Part shown: one piece after another, positions 8,556 to 16,699 of the stretch | How the letters are laid out: each line of letters starts with the position of its first letter | How positions within the stretch are numbered: position 1 is the stretch's first letter | Origin: Bacteroidales bacterium | GTDB lineage: Bacteria; Bacteroidota; Bacteroidia; Bacteroidales; F082 | Length of the DNA: 33,502 nt | Direction of reading: 5' to 3' | Assembly: GCA_017616735.1 (NCBI GenBank) | Contig: JAFZXP010000055.1 | Coordinates: forward strand, 1 to 33,502 | The notes under the pieces: generated by a model | Told to the model about the DNA's origin: nothing | The model's input: the letters and a program-made list of their open reading frames with translations, nothing else | Database searches by the model: none | Made by a program: the position numbers and the translations under genes

Positions 8556-9083
8556 CTATTTTAATTCGTAAGTGTTTATCACTCCGTTTTTCTGCTCAAG
8601 AATCATCTCAAGGAGGCTGTCGTCGTCGGCGTTGTAAGTCAAAATTACTGCCACGTAGCCGCCTTTTGGGGGTTTCTGCTGTCGTTTGGCGTCGATTAAC
8701 ACCATACGCAGTCCATCTTCCTCTGTGATGGTGAGCTCGGCATTGTTGTCGGCTGCCGCCTGCTGCCAGTTGCCCGACAAGCAGTTGAGTAAGGTGGCGC
8801 GCTGAAGTGCGATAGCTTTCGCCTTCTCGGCGTCATATTCCACATTTTTGCCGTCCATATTGATTTTCACAATGTTTCCCTCGATGATGAAAAAGTCGCC
8901 TTCAGGCTCGGAATATATCATCGAGAGATGGTCGACGCCGTCGAAAACGAGATGTCCAGCCTTCTCAACGGTCTTGCCCGACACCTTCATGACGCGAGTC
9001 TGGGTGAAATCCATCTCATATCCTTTTTGTGCAAAGGCTGTGATATTCAAAATCAAGCAAAAAACCAAAAAAAATCGTCTCAT
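8556..9083 (-). CDS. LolA-like periplasmic lipid/lipoprotein carrier
   Basis: 175 aa with a signal peptide (residues 1-18, ITAFAQ) followed by the LolA fold pattern: an early FTQTR strand, then YSEPEGDFFIIEGN and a C-terminal strand-rich half. Canonical LolA carries lipoproteins across the periplasm. The LolA-like proteins found next to MMPL exporters in polyene and lipid loci are presumed to carry the product. The gene lies 20 bases after the MMPL exporter and 17 before the ligase, so it belongs to this operon, and I regard it as a dedicated paralogue rather than the housekeeping LolA. Confidence 0.75.
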   Translation of the reverse strand: MRRFFLVFCLILNITAFAQKGYEMDFTQTRVMKVSGKTVEKAGHLVFDGVDHLSMIYSEPEGDFFIIEGNIVKINMDGKNVEYDAEKAKAIALQRATLLNCLSGNWQQAAADNNAELTITEEDGLRMVLIDAKRQQKPPKGGYVAVILTYNADDDSLLEMILEQKNGVINTYELK

Positions 9084-9102
9084 ATCAAATATATTTAATA
9101 AT

Positions 9103-11574
9103 CTATTTTGTTTTCTTCGACATCACGCTGCGCTTGTATGCCGGCATCTTCATCAGCTGGCGGAACACGAAAGGCTGCAGTGAATAAGAAATCATTATCG
9201 TCGACGCCATTCCGATTAGGGTGCTGAGACCTATCGAGCGGATGGCCGGGTGCACCGCAAACAGCAACGACGACACCACTATCACCAGTATAAGCGCCGA
9301 GAAGAAAATTGCCACTTTATGCCAAGAGAGCACGTCGTGTTGCCCTGTGCGCGCCTGCGAGAGCAAGCCCTCGGTGATGAATATGCTGTAATCGACGCCC
9401 ACACCGAAGATGAAGGTCGAGATGACAATATTTATCAGGTTGAACTCCAGCCCTATGAGCGCCATATAACCCTGCACCATAAACCAGCTGATAACCATAG
9501 GGATGAACGACAACAGAGCCGTGAAGATGTTGCGGAACGAGACAAGCAGTATCAGCAAAACGAACAACGACGACACCCATACAGCTATGTTAAAATCGTC
9601 GTGAACCAGTTGCACCATGTCTTTACAGTAATAGAAAGGCTCCAGCACGAATGTCTTGGGGTTGGTCACTGCCACGTCTGTCACGAGGTCTTTCTTTGCA
9701 AACTCAGTCGCCACGTTGGTAAACACCATATACTGTCCGTCGGAGTTACATTCGATGAAGTTGCCGAGCAGATTTTCTGGCACCACACCGCTCTCCATCA
9801 GCGATGCCACCTCATAATCTGTGTTTATAAGATCCTGAAAATCAATGAATAAATCTGGGTCAAGACCAAGCTGAACTGCATTTTCGTCAATCAATGACAT
9901 TGTATTGTCTTTGCGTTCATGCGTCCAGAATTCGTTCCAAGCCTCAATACGCAGTTGCTGGTCGTTTTTCGTGACAAACAGCTTAGGAATGATATCGGAA
10001 TAGCTGTGTACCATGCCGATGCCTTTCAGTGAGTCGAGTATGCGCATCAAACCTTTGTCGGCATCCAGAGCCTCGTCGAGGTCGGTGGAGACGGTGGCAT
10101 AGTAGACATGCGCGAAGCCGTCGTTGTTTTTCTCGTCGAACAGACGCTCAGCCTCTATTTTCTTCGCCGTGCCATAATTCAGATTGCGCAAATCGCTGTC
10201 AAATTTAACCTTTGGCGAAAACACCACGCCTATTGTGAGGACAGCCACTATCGTCAGAAGAAACCATTTTTTCCTGTCGAACGGCAAGTCGTTGATTCTC
10301 ATAATAAACCGGAATGTGTTGTTGTCGCTGTGCGCTTTACGTGGTGGCAGGAAATGTGGCAAAAACACGAGTGTGAAGAATGTGCTTCCAAGCAGCGCCA
10401 GCGAGGCAAAGAGTCCAAAGTCGCGGAGCAGGTCGCTCTCGGTGAACAGCAGGCTGCAGAAGGCTCCCACGGTGGTGATGCATCCAAGAAAAACTGGAGT
10501 TGACTCGTCACGAAGCAGTCTCTCGGGGTCACCGACAAAGAAATGATGTATCAGCACGTGGAGGCAATAGCTTATTGCTACTCCGAGCACTATGGCGCCG
10601 AGGCCGAGAGCCATCAGCGACATGCCGCCTTTAATCCAATAGATACACGCCAGTGAGAACAAGGCTCCATAAACTATTGGAAGTAGAAGCTTTACAAGGA
10701 ACTGCATGCTTCTGAAGCAAAATCCTATGAGTATCAATATCATGACGAGCGAGATACCTACTGTCACCACGAGGTCGGAGCGGATGCGGCTGGCGTTGCA
10801 CACGCTGCCTATCGGGATGCCGTGGACATGCACCCTCACGTCGGGGTACTCGGTCTCGAACTCATCCTGCGCCTCGGTCAACATGGCATAAAACGCCCTG
10901 GCAGACTTGGAGTCGAGCGACTTGAACGCCGGCGCGAGATAAGCGATGACAACGGTGCTGTCGCTACAGAAAAAATGTCCTCCGATAATGTTGAAACCGC
11001 CTGTCGCCTCGCCGAGCATGTCGCCCAGCACCGCTTCTTTCAGGTTAAGAGGGTCGTAAGCCACCATCTGGGTGACACTGCCAGTTTCGTCGTCCATGAG
11101 AAGGTTGTAGTTAGCCGACATCTGCGCTGCAACGGCATCAGGCTCCACCGCCTGCTCAAACTGCAAATATGCCGAGGTGTCGACAAACGACGGCACATGC
11201 TCAAGCACGAAATCCAAAGCGTTAAGAGCCATCTCAGGCTCCATCTTATATAGGATATTCGAGATGAAATGGCTGTCTTTGTCCTTTTCGAAAAGCATCT
11301 CGACAAACTCGTCGGCACGTTCGCTCAACTCGTCGGTTGAAAGAGGCTCGCCCGATGAGATAAACTGAAGGTAAATCTTGTCTTTCAATGCTATTGAGCT
11401 GAACGCCATCTGACTCTCAACACTCGAGGTCGGGAGGAGCTTGGAGATATCCTCCTCGTAATGGAGCCTCATGCCGAAAACGGCAAAAATCACCGTCGTA
11501 ACGGCAATTATCAGATACATCAAAAATTTGTGTCCGCTGAAAAAACGGTATATCGGTAGAAAAACTCTATGCAT
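9103..11574 (-). CDS. MMPL/RND-family lipid or polyene exporter
   Basis: Inner-membrane transporter of 823 aa with the RND two-half layout: one span near residues 15-35, a large periplasmic loop, a block of five spans around 240-395, then the same again with the second loop and spans about 670-810. Each half carries the MMPL-type motif, GVAISYCLHVL in the first and GVGVDYSIFI in the second, whose acidic residue relays protons. It is the first gene of the operon, with a promoter motif at 11598-11605. Neighbours (LolA-like carrier, ligase, ACP, acyltransferase) suggest it exports an acylated product towards the outer membrane. The substrate is unknown. Confidence 0.9.
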   Translation of the reverse strand: MHRVFLPIYRFFSGHKFLMYLIIAVTTVIFAVFGMRLHYEEDISKLLPTSSVESQMAFSSIALKDKIYLQFISSGEPLSTDELSERADEFVEMLFEKDKDSHFISNILYKMEPEMALNALDFVLEHVPSFVDTSAYLQFEQAVEPDAVAAQMSANYNLLMDDETGSVTQMVAYDPLNLKEAVLGDMLGEATGGFNIIGGHFFCSDSTVVIAYLAPAFKSLDSKSARAFYAMLTEAQDEFETEYPDVRVHVHGIPIGSVCNASRIRSDLVVTVGISLVMILILIGFCFRSMQFLVKLLLPIVYGALFSLACIYWIKGGMSLMALGLGAIVLGVAISYCLHVLIHHFFVGDPERLLRDESTPVFLGCITTVGAFCSLLFTESDLLRDFGLFASLALLGSTFFTLVFLPHFLPPRKAHSDNNTFRFIMRINDLPFDRKKWFLLTIVAVLTIGVVFSPKVKFDSDLRNLNYGTAKKIEAERLFDEKNNDGFAHVYYATVSTDLDEALDADKGLMRILDSLKGIGMVHSYSDIIPKLFVTKNDQQLRIEAWNEFWTHERKDNTMSLIDENAVQLGLDPDLFIDFQDLINTDYEVASLMESGVVPENLLGNFIECNSDGQYMVFTNVATEFAKKDLVTDVAVTNPKTFVLEPFYYCKDMVQLVHDDFNIAVWVSSLFVLLILLVSFRNIFTALLSFIPMVISWFMVQGYMALIGLEFNLINIVISTFIFGVGVDYSIFITEGLLSQARTGQHDVLSWHKVAIFFSALILVIVVSSLLFAVHPAIRSIGLSTLIGMASTIMISYSLQPFVFRQLMKMPAYKRSVMSKKTK

Positions 11575-11597
11575 TATGTCGTCCTTAATAGAAACAA

Positions 11598-11605
11598 CAA
11601 AGATA
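11598..11605 (-). promoter_or_regulatory. Promoter -7 element for MMPL-LolA-ligase-ACP-acyltransferase operon
   Basis: TATCTTTG on the minus strand, 24 bases before the MMPL start, matching TAnnTTTG. No other such element was noticed in the short gaps inside the operon, which fits one transcript. Confidence 0.6.
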
Positions 11606-11622
11606 TAACTTTTTTTTAGACA

Positions 11623-11688
11623 TTAAAAAATTATTTTCACAAACACCGGATAGTGATCCGATGGATTGCGGCGTGTGGCTTTGAACAG
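11623..11688 (-). pseudogene. Remnant of EEP nuclease/phosphatase gene 3' end
   Basis: Read on the minus strand this encodes TRRNPSDHYPVFVKI followed by two residues and a stop. It is nearly the same as the C-terminus of the intact EEP gene ending at 13702 (TRRNPSDHYPVFVKIEL). It keeps the SDHYP active-site motif but nothing else of the gene. It begins immediately after the stop of the SEL1-repeat gene and ends just before the promoter of the MMPL operon. It is best explained as what is left of a second EEP copy. Confidence 0.8.
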
Positions 11689-11690
11689 GA

Positions 11691-13670
11691 TTAATCCTGG
11701 TCAACAATCACATTTTCGGGCTTCACACCTAAGGCGACGACAGCTTTTTCCGCATCCGCGACATCATCGAAAAGCATGATGTCGTAGTTTTTATCTTCCA
11801 TAGCGACGAAGAAATTGTCGGCTACCGGGCCTTTGAGAATCTTCGTTCCGACGGCGTTCAAATCGAATCTATTGTTCATTATCATTTGCTTACGCAACGA
11901 AGAATTGTCGGTCCAAATGGTGAGACGGCCTTTCAGACCGATTTTTTCGCCTGTGGCTACAAGTGCGTCGAGTCGCATCGGGTCGTAGATGTCGGTTTCG
12001 AACATTGCGAACACCCCCACACTTGATTTGACGATATGTGCTGTGCCGTCAGGCTGGATGCGCGCCACGAAGCCGGTCGGTTTGGGGTCGAACTTGAGAT
12101 TGTCTTTAGGCAGCTGCGCCTCTTCAAGATCGAGATCATCGGTTACAACCTCTATATTCTTGACTTTCATGGCCTTGAGAACCGTTTCGAGGTCATCGGT
12201 ACCGTAGAACATCATCGGGTCGTAGTTTTTATCGCCAAGAGTGATGATGATGTCGCCGGCAATCACGCCTTTGAAGAAACTTTTTGCAGCCACATTCACA
12301 GGCAACTGCTTACGCGGGGCCTCGTAGTCAATCCACGCCTGCAAATAATCAGTGATTCCGGCCTTTTTAGCGATGGCATTGAGGGCGTCAACACGGATTG
12401 GAGTGAGTCGTTTGGCACCGATAAAGCCCGCGAGTTGGGCAAAATCGTCTTTATTGAATTTGTAAATTGTCGCATCGCCGTTAGCTTTTACGATGGCTAG
12501 GCATTGCATCTGCGAGATGTCTTCATCTTCAGAGCCATCGACATCAAAACCGCGGTTTTTTGCGTTGAAAAGGCAGTTTTCGATAAAGTTTTCAGGCAAG
12601 TTGTCGGGGCAGATGCCGTCTTTTGCCATCGTTGCCAAACCGGCATACGAGGCTCCGTTATCTTTCTGCACGCCTTTGACGAACCAATCCCAGGCTTCGG
12701 AGTTGTCTTCCTCGAAGCCGTAATTTCCATAGTAATAGTTGCAGCCAAGTTTGAAGGCGGCTTCCGTGGCGCCAAGTTCAAAGCCTTGTTCGAGAGCCTC
12801 TTTTATGGTTTGGGAGATGGTTTCCAGCTTGTCTTCATCTTCACATTCCTCGTATTCGTCTTCGTTTATTTCGGCTTTCAGCAGGAAACAGCCCGGCACT
12901 TTGTCGTCGCATCCGAAATCGACTACCGACTCGTAAATGCTTTTTTGCATCTGGGCCATTCCTTCCATATTGGCCACGCAGATGTTATAATCGGCCTCGA
13001 AAAAGCCCAGTTCTTTGGCCTGTTCGTACAATTCCACAGCTTTGTCCTTCTTGCCCATTTTTCTGTATGCATCGCCCAAAATGACATACAAATAAGGATA
13101 TTTCTCGGCTAAATCCTCATCGTCGAGGATGTCATTCTCAAGAAATTCAATCACTTTCTTCGGATTCTGTTTCTCTCCGTGCAAGCCTTCCGTCATGTTG
13201 TGCAGTTTGATTTGCATTGCCAGACCGCTGCCATTTTGGACGGCTTCGTCGATTTTTTCGCGATAAAAATCAAGATTCACCTCGCCGAAATGACCGTATA
13301 GATGCATAACGGCGAGCGCTGCTGTGGCATCGTCCATCTCCTCTGCGGCGGCTTTCAGAAGTTCGGCTGCCTTTTCGATGGAATCGTCGTCGGGCTGCAC
13401 CACCTGATGATAGCGACCGAGTACATATTGCGCTGTGGAATAACCTTTTTCGGCCATCACACGAGCAGTCTCCAGCTGTTCTTCGGTGAGTCGGAACAGA
13501 CGCGTGTCGGTGTTCGGAATCACCTGAAAATACTCGTAAGCCTCATCATTGCGGCAAGCCGACAAAAACAGATTGTCAAAAGCCTCGTCTATCTCTTTGA
13601 ATTGAAGATTGCTTTTGCCCATTGCGATTTGCAATTCATCGTCAATGTCATCAAAGTTCAGTGTTGCCAT
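11691..13670 (-). CDS. SEL1/TPR-repeat protein with two tandem C-terminal domains
   Basis: 659 aa, no signal peptide, acidic, probably cytoplasmic. Residues about 75-390 contain SEL1-like/TPR helical repeats (for example AQYVLGRYHQ, YVILGDAYRKMGKKDKAVELYEQAKELG, AAFKLGCNYYYG), a protein-interaction scaffold. Residues about 395-520 and 535-659 are two copies of one domain, each ending with a D-K-N-Y-D-x-M-x-F segment (GDKNYDPMMF and EDKNYDIMLF) and preceded by a GxIxxDxxI/F-like strand. These resemble DUF3846-type folds, a tentative assignment. Function unknown. It has its own promoter (13691-13698) and sits between an intact EEP gene and an EEP 3' remnant, suggesting it was inserted or retained during a local duplication. 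Confidence 0.8.
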   Translation of the reverse strand: MATLNFDDIDDELQIAMGKSNLQFKEIDEAFDNLFLSACRNDEAYEYFQVIPNTDTRLFRLTEEQLETARVMAEKGYSTAQYVLGRYHQVVQPDDDSIEKAAELLKAAAEEMDDATAALAVMHLYGHFGEVNLDFYREKIDEAVQNGSGLAMQIKLHNMTEGLHGEKQNPKKVIEFLENDILDDEDLAEKYPYLYVILGDAYRKMGKKDKAVELYEQAKELGFFEADYNICVANMEGMAQMQKSIYESVVDFGCDDKVPGCFLLKAEINEDEYEECEDEDKLETISQTIKEALEQGFELGATEAAFKLGCNYYYGNYGFEEDNSEAWDWFVKGVQKDNGASYAGLATMAKDGICPDNLPENFIENCLFNAKNRGFDVDGSEDEDISQMQCLAIVKANGDATIYKFNKDDFAQLAGFIGAKRLTPIRVDALNAIAKKAGITDYLQAWIDYEAPRKQLPVNVAAKSFFKGVIAGDIIITLGDKNYDPMMFYGTDDLETVLKAMKVKNIEVVTDDLDLEEAQLPKDNLKFDPKPTGFVARIQPDGTAHIVKSSVGVFAMFETDIYDPMRLDALVATGEKIGLKGRLTIWTDNSSLRKQMIMNNRFDLNAVGTKILKGPVADNFFVAMEDKNYDIMLFDDVADAEKAVVALGVKPENVIVDQD

Positions 13671-13690
13671 AGCATTATGTTATTTTATTG

Positions 13691-13698
13691 CAAAGTTA
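13691..13698 (-). promoter_or_regulatory. Promoter -7 element for SEL1-repeat gene
   Basis: TAACTTTG on the minus strand, 21 bases before the start at 13670 and directly after the EEP stop. Confidence 0.55.
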
Positions 13699-13701
13699 AT
13701 A

Positions 13702-14625
13702 TCAAAGTTCAATTTTCACAAAAACCGGATAATGGTCGGAAGGATTGCGGCGTGTTGTGTTGCTGAACCAAATTTCCTGAGGTGCGTCGTCGGCTTTTTC
13801 GGCGGCGGCCGAAGTCTCGTTTTCGGTCCAGTAGCTGTTGGTAAGAACGCCGTAAGCCTCAACTTTTGTTGATGGTGACACAAAAACGTGGTCGATGCGG
13901 CTGGTAGTGAAATATTCGGTTTTGAAGGCGTTGAAGGTGCCGTTTTCGGCGAAGCGGATGCGGGCGGATTCGTAAGAGTCTTTCAACAGGCCTGAATCGG
14001 TGAAAATATTGTAGATTTCGTTGGTTTGGTCAACGTTGAAGTCGCCGGTGAGGATTACTGGAGCGCCTTTAGCAATCTCTTGAATGCGAGCCACCACCAG
14101 TTTCGCGGCCTCACGACGAGCCACCACGCCGACGTGGTCCATATGCAAGTTGAAGAAATAGAACGTTGTGCGGTCTTTTTTCTTCTTGGCATTCACTTGG
14201 AACTTGCCCCAGGTGCAGATGCGGATACAGGCGGCATCCCAGCCGAGACCGGGTTTTTCGGGCGTTTCGCTGAGCCAGAAATTGCCGCTGTCGAGAAGCG
14301 TGAGCTGGTCTTTTTTATAGAAAATGGCTTCGTGTTCGCCTCCCCTTTCGCCATCATCGCGACCGATGCCGATATAGTCGTAGCCATCGAGGCCTTTCAG
14401 CAAGTCCTGAAGCTGACCGTAAAGCACTTCCTGAGTACCAAATATGATCGGGCTCATAAAGTTTACTTGATCGCAAATCACCTGGCGGCGCTTGGTCCAG
14501 ACGTTGCCATTGAGGCTATCGTTACGATTTTTGTAACGGATATTATACGAGCCAACGAGCATCTCCTGCGCTGCGGCAGAAAGCATCAAGATGCTGAAAA
14601 GAGCGATGAAAAGAAGCTTTTTCAT
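13702..14625 (-). CDS. Exported endonuclease/exonuclease/phosphatase (EEP) family protein
   Basis: Metal-dependent phosphoesterase fold of 307 aa with a signal peptide (residues 1-19, LSAAAQ), so it acts outside the cytoplasm. The active-site set is complete: Asn28 in SYNIRY, Glu66 in GTQEV, His161 and Asp163 in HMDHVG, TGDFN (193-197), an Asp in RIDHVFVS, and the terminal SDHYP (296-300). The substrate could be nucleic acid, phosphoinositide-like or sphingomyelin-like lipid; sequence alone does not decide. The start lies 3 bases after the bcp stop, so the two are probably co-transcribed. Two fragments of the same gene lie nearby (11623-11688 and 17008-17369). Confidence 0.9.
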   Translation of the reverse strand: MKKLLFIALFSILMLSAAAQEMLVGSYNIRYKNRNDSLNGNVWTKRRQVICDQVNFMSPIIFGTQEVLYGQLQDLLKGLDGYDYIGIGRDDGERGGEHEAIFYKKDQLTLLDSGNFWLSETPEKPGLGWDAACIRICTWGKFQVNAKKKKDRTTFYFFNLHMDHVGVVARREAAKLVVARIQEIAKGAPVILTGDFNVDQTNEIYNIFTDSGLLKDSYESARIRFAENGTFNAFKTEYFTTSRIDHVFVSPSTKVEAYGVLTNSYWTENETSAAAEKADDAPQEIWFSNTTRRNPSDHYPVFVKIEL

Positions 14626-14628
14626 AAT

Positions 14629-15081
14629 TTATAATATCTGAGATGTGTGATTCTTTGTGTCAACTTTGCCGATTGCGTCGATAATTATGCCGTTTTCATC
14701 AATGACATATGTTGTTCTTAAAGTTCCTTCGGTCGTTTTTCCGTACATTTTCTTTTCGCCCCAGGCTTCATAGGCTTTGAGGATGGTGAGATCAGTGTCG
14801 GCGATGAGATGGAACGGCAGTTCGTATTTTGCGATGAATTTCTGATGCGATGCGGCGCTGTCGCGGCTCACTCCCAACACGTTGTAACCCAATGCAATAA
14901 AGCGATGATAGTTGTCGCGGAGGTCGCAGGCTTCGGCGGTGCAGCCCGGGGTGCTGTCTTTCGGATAGAAATACAAAACGAGCTTCTTTCCAGCGAAATC
15001 TGACAGTTTCACAACGTTTCCGTTTTCATCGGTGCCCTCGAAATAAGGGGCTTTTTGACCAATTTGTAACATTTTATTCAA
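14629..15081 (-). CDS. bcp: Bcp-type thioredoxin-dependent peroxiredoxin
   Basis: Reduces hydrogen peroxide and organic hydroperoxides, cytoplasmic. The motif YPKDSTPGCTAEACDLRD holds the peroxidatic Cys47 and, five residues on, the resolving Cys52, the atypical 2-Cys arrangement of Bcp/PrxQ. Length 150 aa is standard. An alternative start at Met4 (15072) is possible. It is 3 bases upstream of the exported EEP gene and 25 bases downstream of the membrane protein gene. Confidence 0.95.
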   Translation of the reverse strand: MNKMLQIGQKAPYFEGTDENGNVVKLSDFAGKKLVLYFYPKDSTPGCTAEACDLRDNYHRFIALGYNVLGVSRDSAASHQKFIAKYELPFHLIADTDLTILKAYEAWGEKKMYGKTTEGTLRTTYVIDENGIIIDAIGKVDTKNHTSQIL

Positions 15082-15106
15082 AATTTAAAGATTCAAAATT
15101 TATATT

Positions 15107-15904
15107 TTATCGCATCCAACCTTCCATGCGGTAAATCTTGCTCAGCAGCATCCGTTCTTCTTTCTTTACAGGATCGTGATACCAAACTTCTACACGAACA
15201 GCGTAATAGTCGCCCCAGTCTCCCTCATAAATAGTAAACTCCCGCATATCAACAATTTTACCGAACTTATTATGTCTGTGAAAATCAACCGAAGTGGCTT
15301 CTTTCAAACGCATAGCAGAGAGTTCTTCATTCTTTGACACTTCAAAACAGCGAAGATAGATTGTACCGGAAAGCAATTCAGGATAATAAAATGAATAGTT
15401 ATAAATTCCACCTTGGAAGCTGTTCCAAATTTGCAAATAACTTGTTGTGTCATTTGCATCAATTGTCGGGTTTATCGGAATATATTCATAATATGAAGAT
15501 CCAAATTTACTAGTAATCGTATCTCCACCTTTTATTTTATAATGTCCTAATGGAATATTATACTCCAAGCCTTCCGGTATCGGATGACTTGCTGCGTAAC
15601 CTGTCGGTTGGGATTGATCCCATAAAAAATAAAAGAAAGAAAAAGCAATGGTTATAATCAGCCAGCCAAATCCTGCAGCCAAACAGCCCAAAGCTTTACC
15701 TTTCTTTTTCATTTTTAGAGCGTAAATGAATGATAGTAACTGCATAAACAAAAGGAAGAGTTCAATAAGCCACCCACTTTTGTCTATTATAGCGTCTATT
15801 TTCGGAGGGAATAATCCTGGTATACACACAACTATTGTAAAAACAGTGCACGCCACGGGCCAAATCCACCAGTAACGAACGAGCCAGTTTGAGAATTTTT
15901 TCAT
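15107..15904 (-). CDS. Membrane protein of unknown function
   Basis: 265 aa, family not recognised. Three hydrophobic segments are seen, at about 10-32 (WWIWPVACTVFTIVVCIPG), 45-65 (LIELFLLFMQLLSFIYAL) and 72-94 (LGCLAAGFGWLIITIAFSFFYFLW), followed by a soluble region of about 170 residues rich in Tyr and charged residues, probably outside the cytoplasm. The gene is richer in A+T than its neighbours, uses more TTA and ATA codons, and begins an A+T-rich island. It has its own promoter motif at 15933-15940 and could be transcribed into bcp. Confidence 0.75.
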   Translation of the reverse strand: MKKFSNWLVRYWWIWPVACTVFTIVVCIPGLFPPKIDAIIDKSGWLIELFLLFMQLLSFIYALKMKKKGKALGCLAAGFGWLIITIAFSFFYFLWDQSQPTGYAASHPIPEGLEYNIPLGHYKIKGGDTITSKFGSSYYEYIPINPTIDANDTTSYLQIWNSFQGGIYNYSFYYPELLSGTIYLRCFEVSKNEELSAMRLKEATSVDFHRHNKFGKIVDMREFTIYEGDWGDYYAVRVEVWYHDPVKKEERMLLSKIYRMEGWMR

Positions 15905-15932
15905 AATGCTTTGAACTTATATTTTGTAACGA

Positions 15933-15940
15933 CAAAAGTA
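15933..15940 (-). promoter_or_regulatory. Promoter -7 element for membrane protein gene
   Basis: TACTTTTG on the minus strand, 29 bases before the start at 15904, matching TAnnTTTG. Confidence 0.5.
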
Positions 15941-15971
15941 CAAAATAATTATCAAAAAGCAAAACCAAATA

Positions 15972-16112
15972 TTAAAGGTGTTTTGAAAAGTTTTTGGCAG
16001 CATTGATTTTTGAAGCGTAGAGAAAGACCTCTTTTTCCTCAACATAATTTTTAAATTCCTCAGGATTCGTAGGATATTCCACAGGTATATGTTCTTTTTT
16101 TGACGATTTCAT
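15972..16112 (-). CDS. Small 46-aa protein downstream of the toxin gene
   Basis: Open frame of 46 codons from an ATG at 16110-16112 to TAA at 15972-15974. The product starts MKSSKKEHIPVEYP and is charged, soluble and lysine- and glutamate-rich, with no domain I recognise. It begins 24 bases after the stop of the YafQ-like toxin and on the same strand, so it could be a third gene of the toxin-antitoxin transcript. The leader is A-rich, as is common here, with no Shine-Dalgarno. A chance open frame in A+T-rich DNA is the alternative. Confidence 0.4.
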   Translation of the reverse strand: MKSSKKEHIPVEYPTNPEEFKNYVEEKEVFLYASKINAAKNFSKHL

Positions 16113-16136
16113 ATATTTTAATTTTTTATAATTTCA

Positions 16137-16409
16137 TCATTTAAACAATTCTGAATGAGAGCCTAATCTGATCAGTTTAATAACATCATTTTCTTTATCA
16201 AGCCAAATCAACAAATAGTCACTTTGAATATGACATTCCATACAGTCATTGTAATCACCTTCCAATGGATGCGGCTTATATTTTGCAGGGATCGGCTGCT
16301 CGTTTATCAACAGATTTAAAACGACCTTCAATTCAGCTAATTGATCAGGCTTGTTTTTATATTTTTTAAGGTCTTTCTTAAACTTGGTTGTTGGCTGTAA
16401 TTCTTTCAT
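16137..16409 (-). CDS. YafQ/RelE-family mRNA interferase toxin
   Basis: 90-aa toxin of the RelE/ParE superfamily, closest in appearance to YafQ: it begins with a KFKKDLKKYKNK helix, has HPLEGDYNDCMECHIQSDYLLIW in the core and ends with the IRLGSHSELF strand typical of the family, including the C-terminal His. Such toxins cut mRNA on the ribosome when free of antitoxin. The start overlaps the antitoxin stop by 4 bases, the usual arrangement. Appears intact. Confidence 0.9.
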   Translation of the reverse strand: MKELQPTTKFKKDLKKYKNKPDQLAELKVVLNLLINEQPIPAKYKPHPLEGDYNDCMECHIQSDYLLIWLDKENDVIKLIRLGSHSELFK

Positions 16410-16654
16410 TTTTTGTCGTCTAAAATATCGTTGAACATCTCATCAACATTGGTGTAAACCCTTCCGTAACTTGACTTTGCCTCTTTAATAGCTGCAATTG
16501 TCTCATCATTAGGACTATGATAGACAATGTCAAGCAAAACACTTTCAACATAATTGTTCAGTGTTCTGTTTTCGCGAGCCGCATTTTTCTTTAAACTTTC
16601 CAAAAGGTCGGTTCTCAAGCGAAACGATGCCGGTTTTCTAACAATTGTTTCCAT
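16406..16654 (-). CDS. RelB/DinJ-like antitoxin
   Basis: 82 aa. The N-terminal half (ETIVRKPASFRLRTDLLESLKKNA) has the beta strand plus helix pattern of a ribbon-helix-helix DNA-binding domain; the acidic C-terminal half (YTNVDEMFNDILDDKK) is the expected toxin-binding tail. It is first in the pair and should repress its own promoter at 16683-16690. Direct repeats GTAATACA flank that promoter. Confidence 0.85.
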   Translation of the reverse strand: METIVRKPASFRLRTDLLESLKKNAARENRTLNNYVESVLLDIVYHSPNDETIAAIKEAKSSYGRVYTNVDEMFNDILDDKK

Positions 16655-16656
16655 TT

Positions 16657-16695
16657 GTAATACAATTAAATACTTTCAATTGCAAAAGTAATACA
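16657..16695 (-). promoter_or_regulatory. Promoter and likely operator of the toxin-antitoxin pair
   Basis: TACTTTTG (minus strand, 16683-16690) is the -7 element, 29 bases before the antitoxin start. The octamer GTAATACA occurs at 16657-16664 and again at 16688-16695, once on each side of the -7 element, and is a reasonable operator candidate for the ribbon-helix-helix antitoxin. The operator role is inference. Confidence 0.45.
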
Positions 16696-16699
16696 TTTT

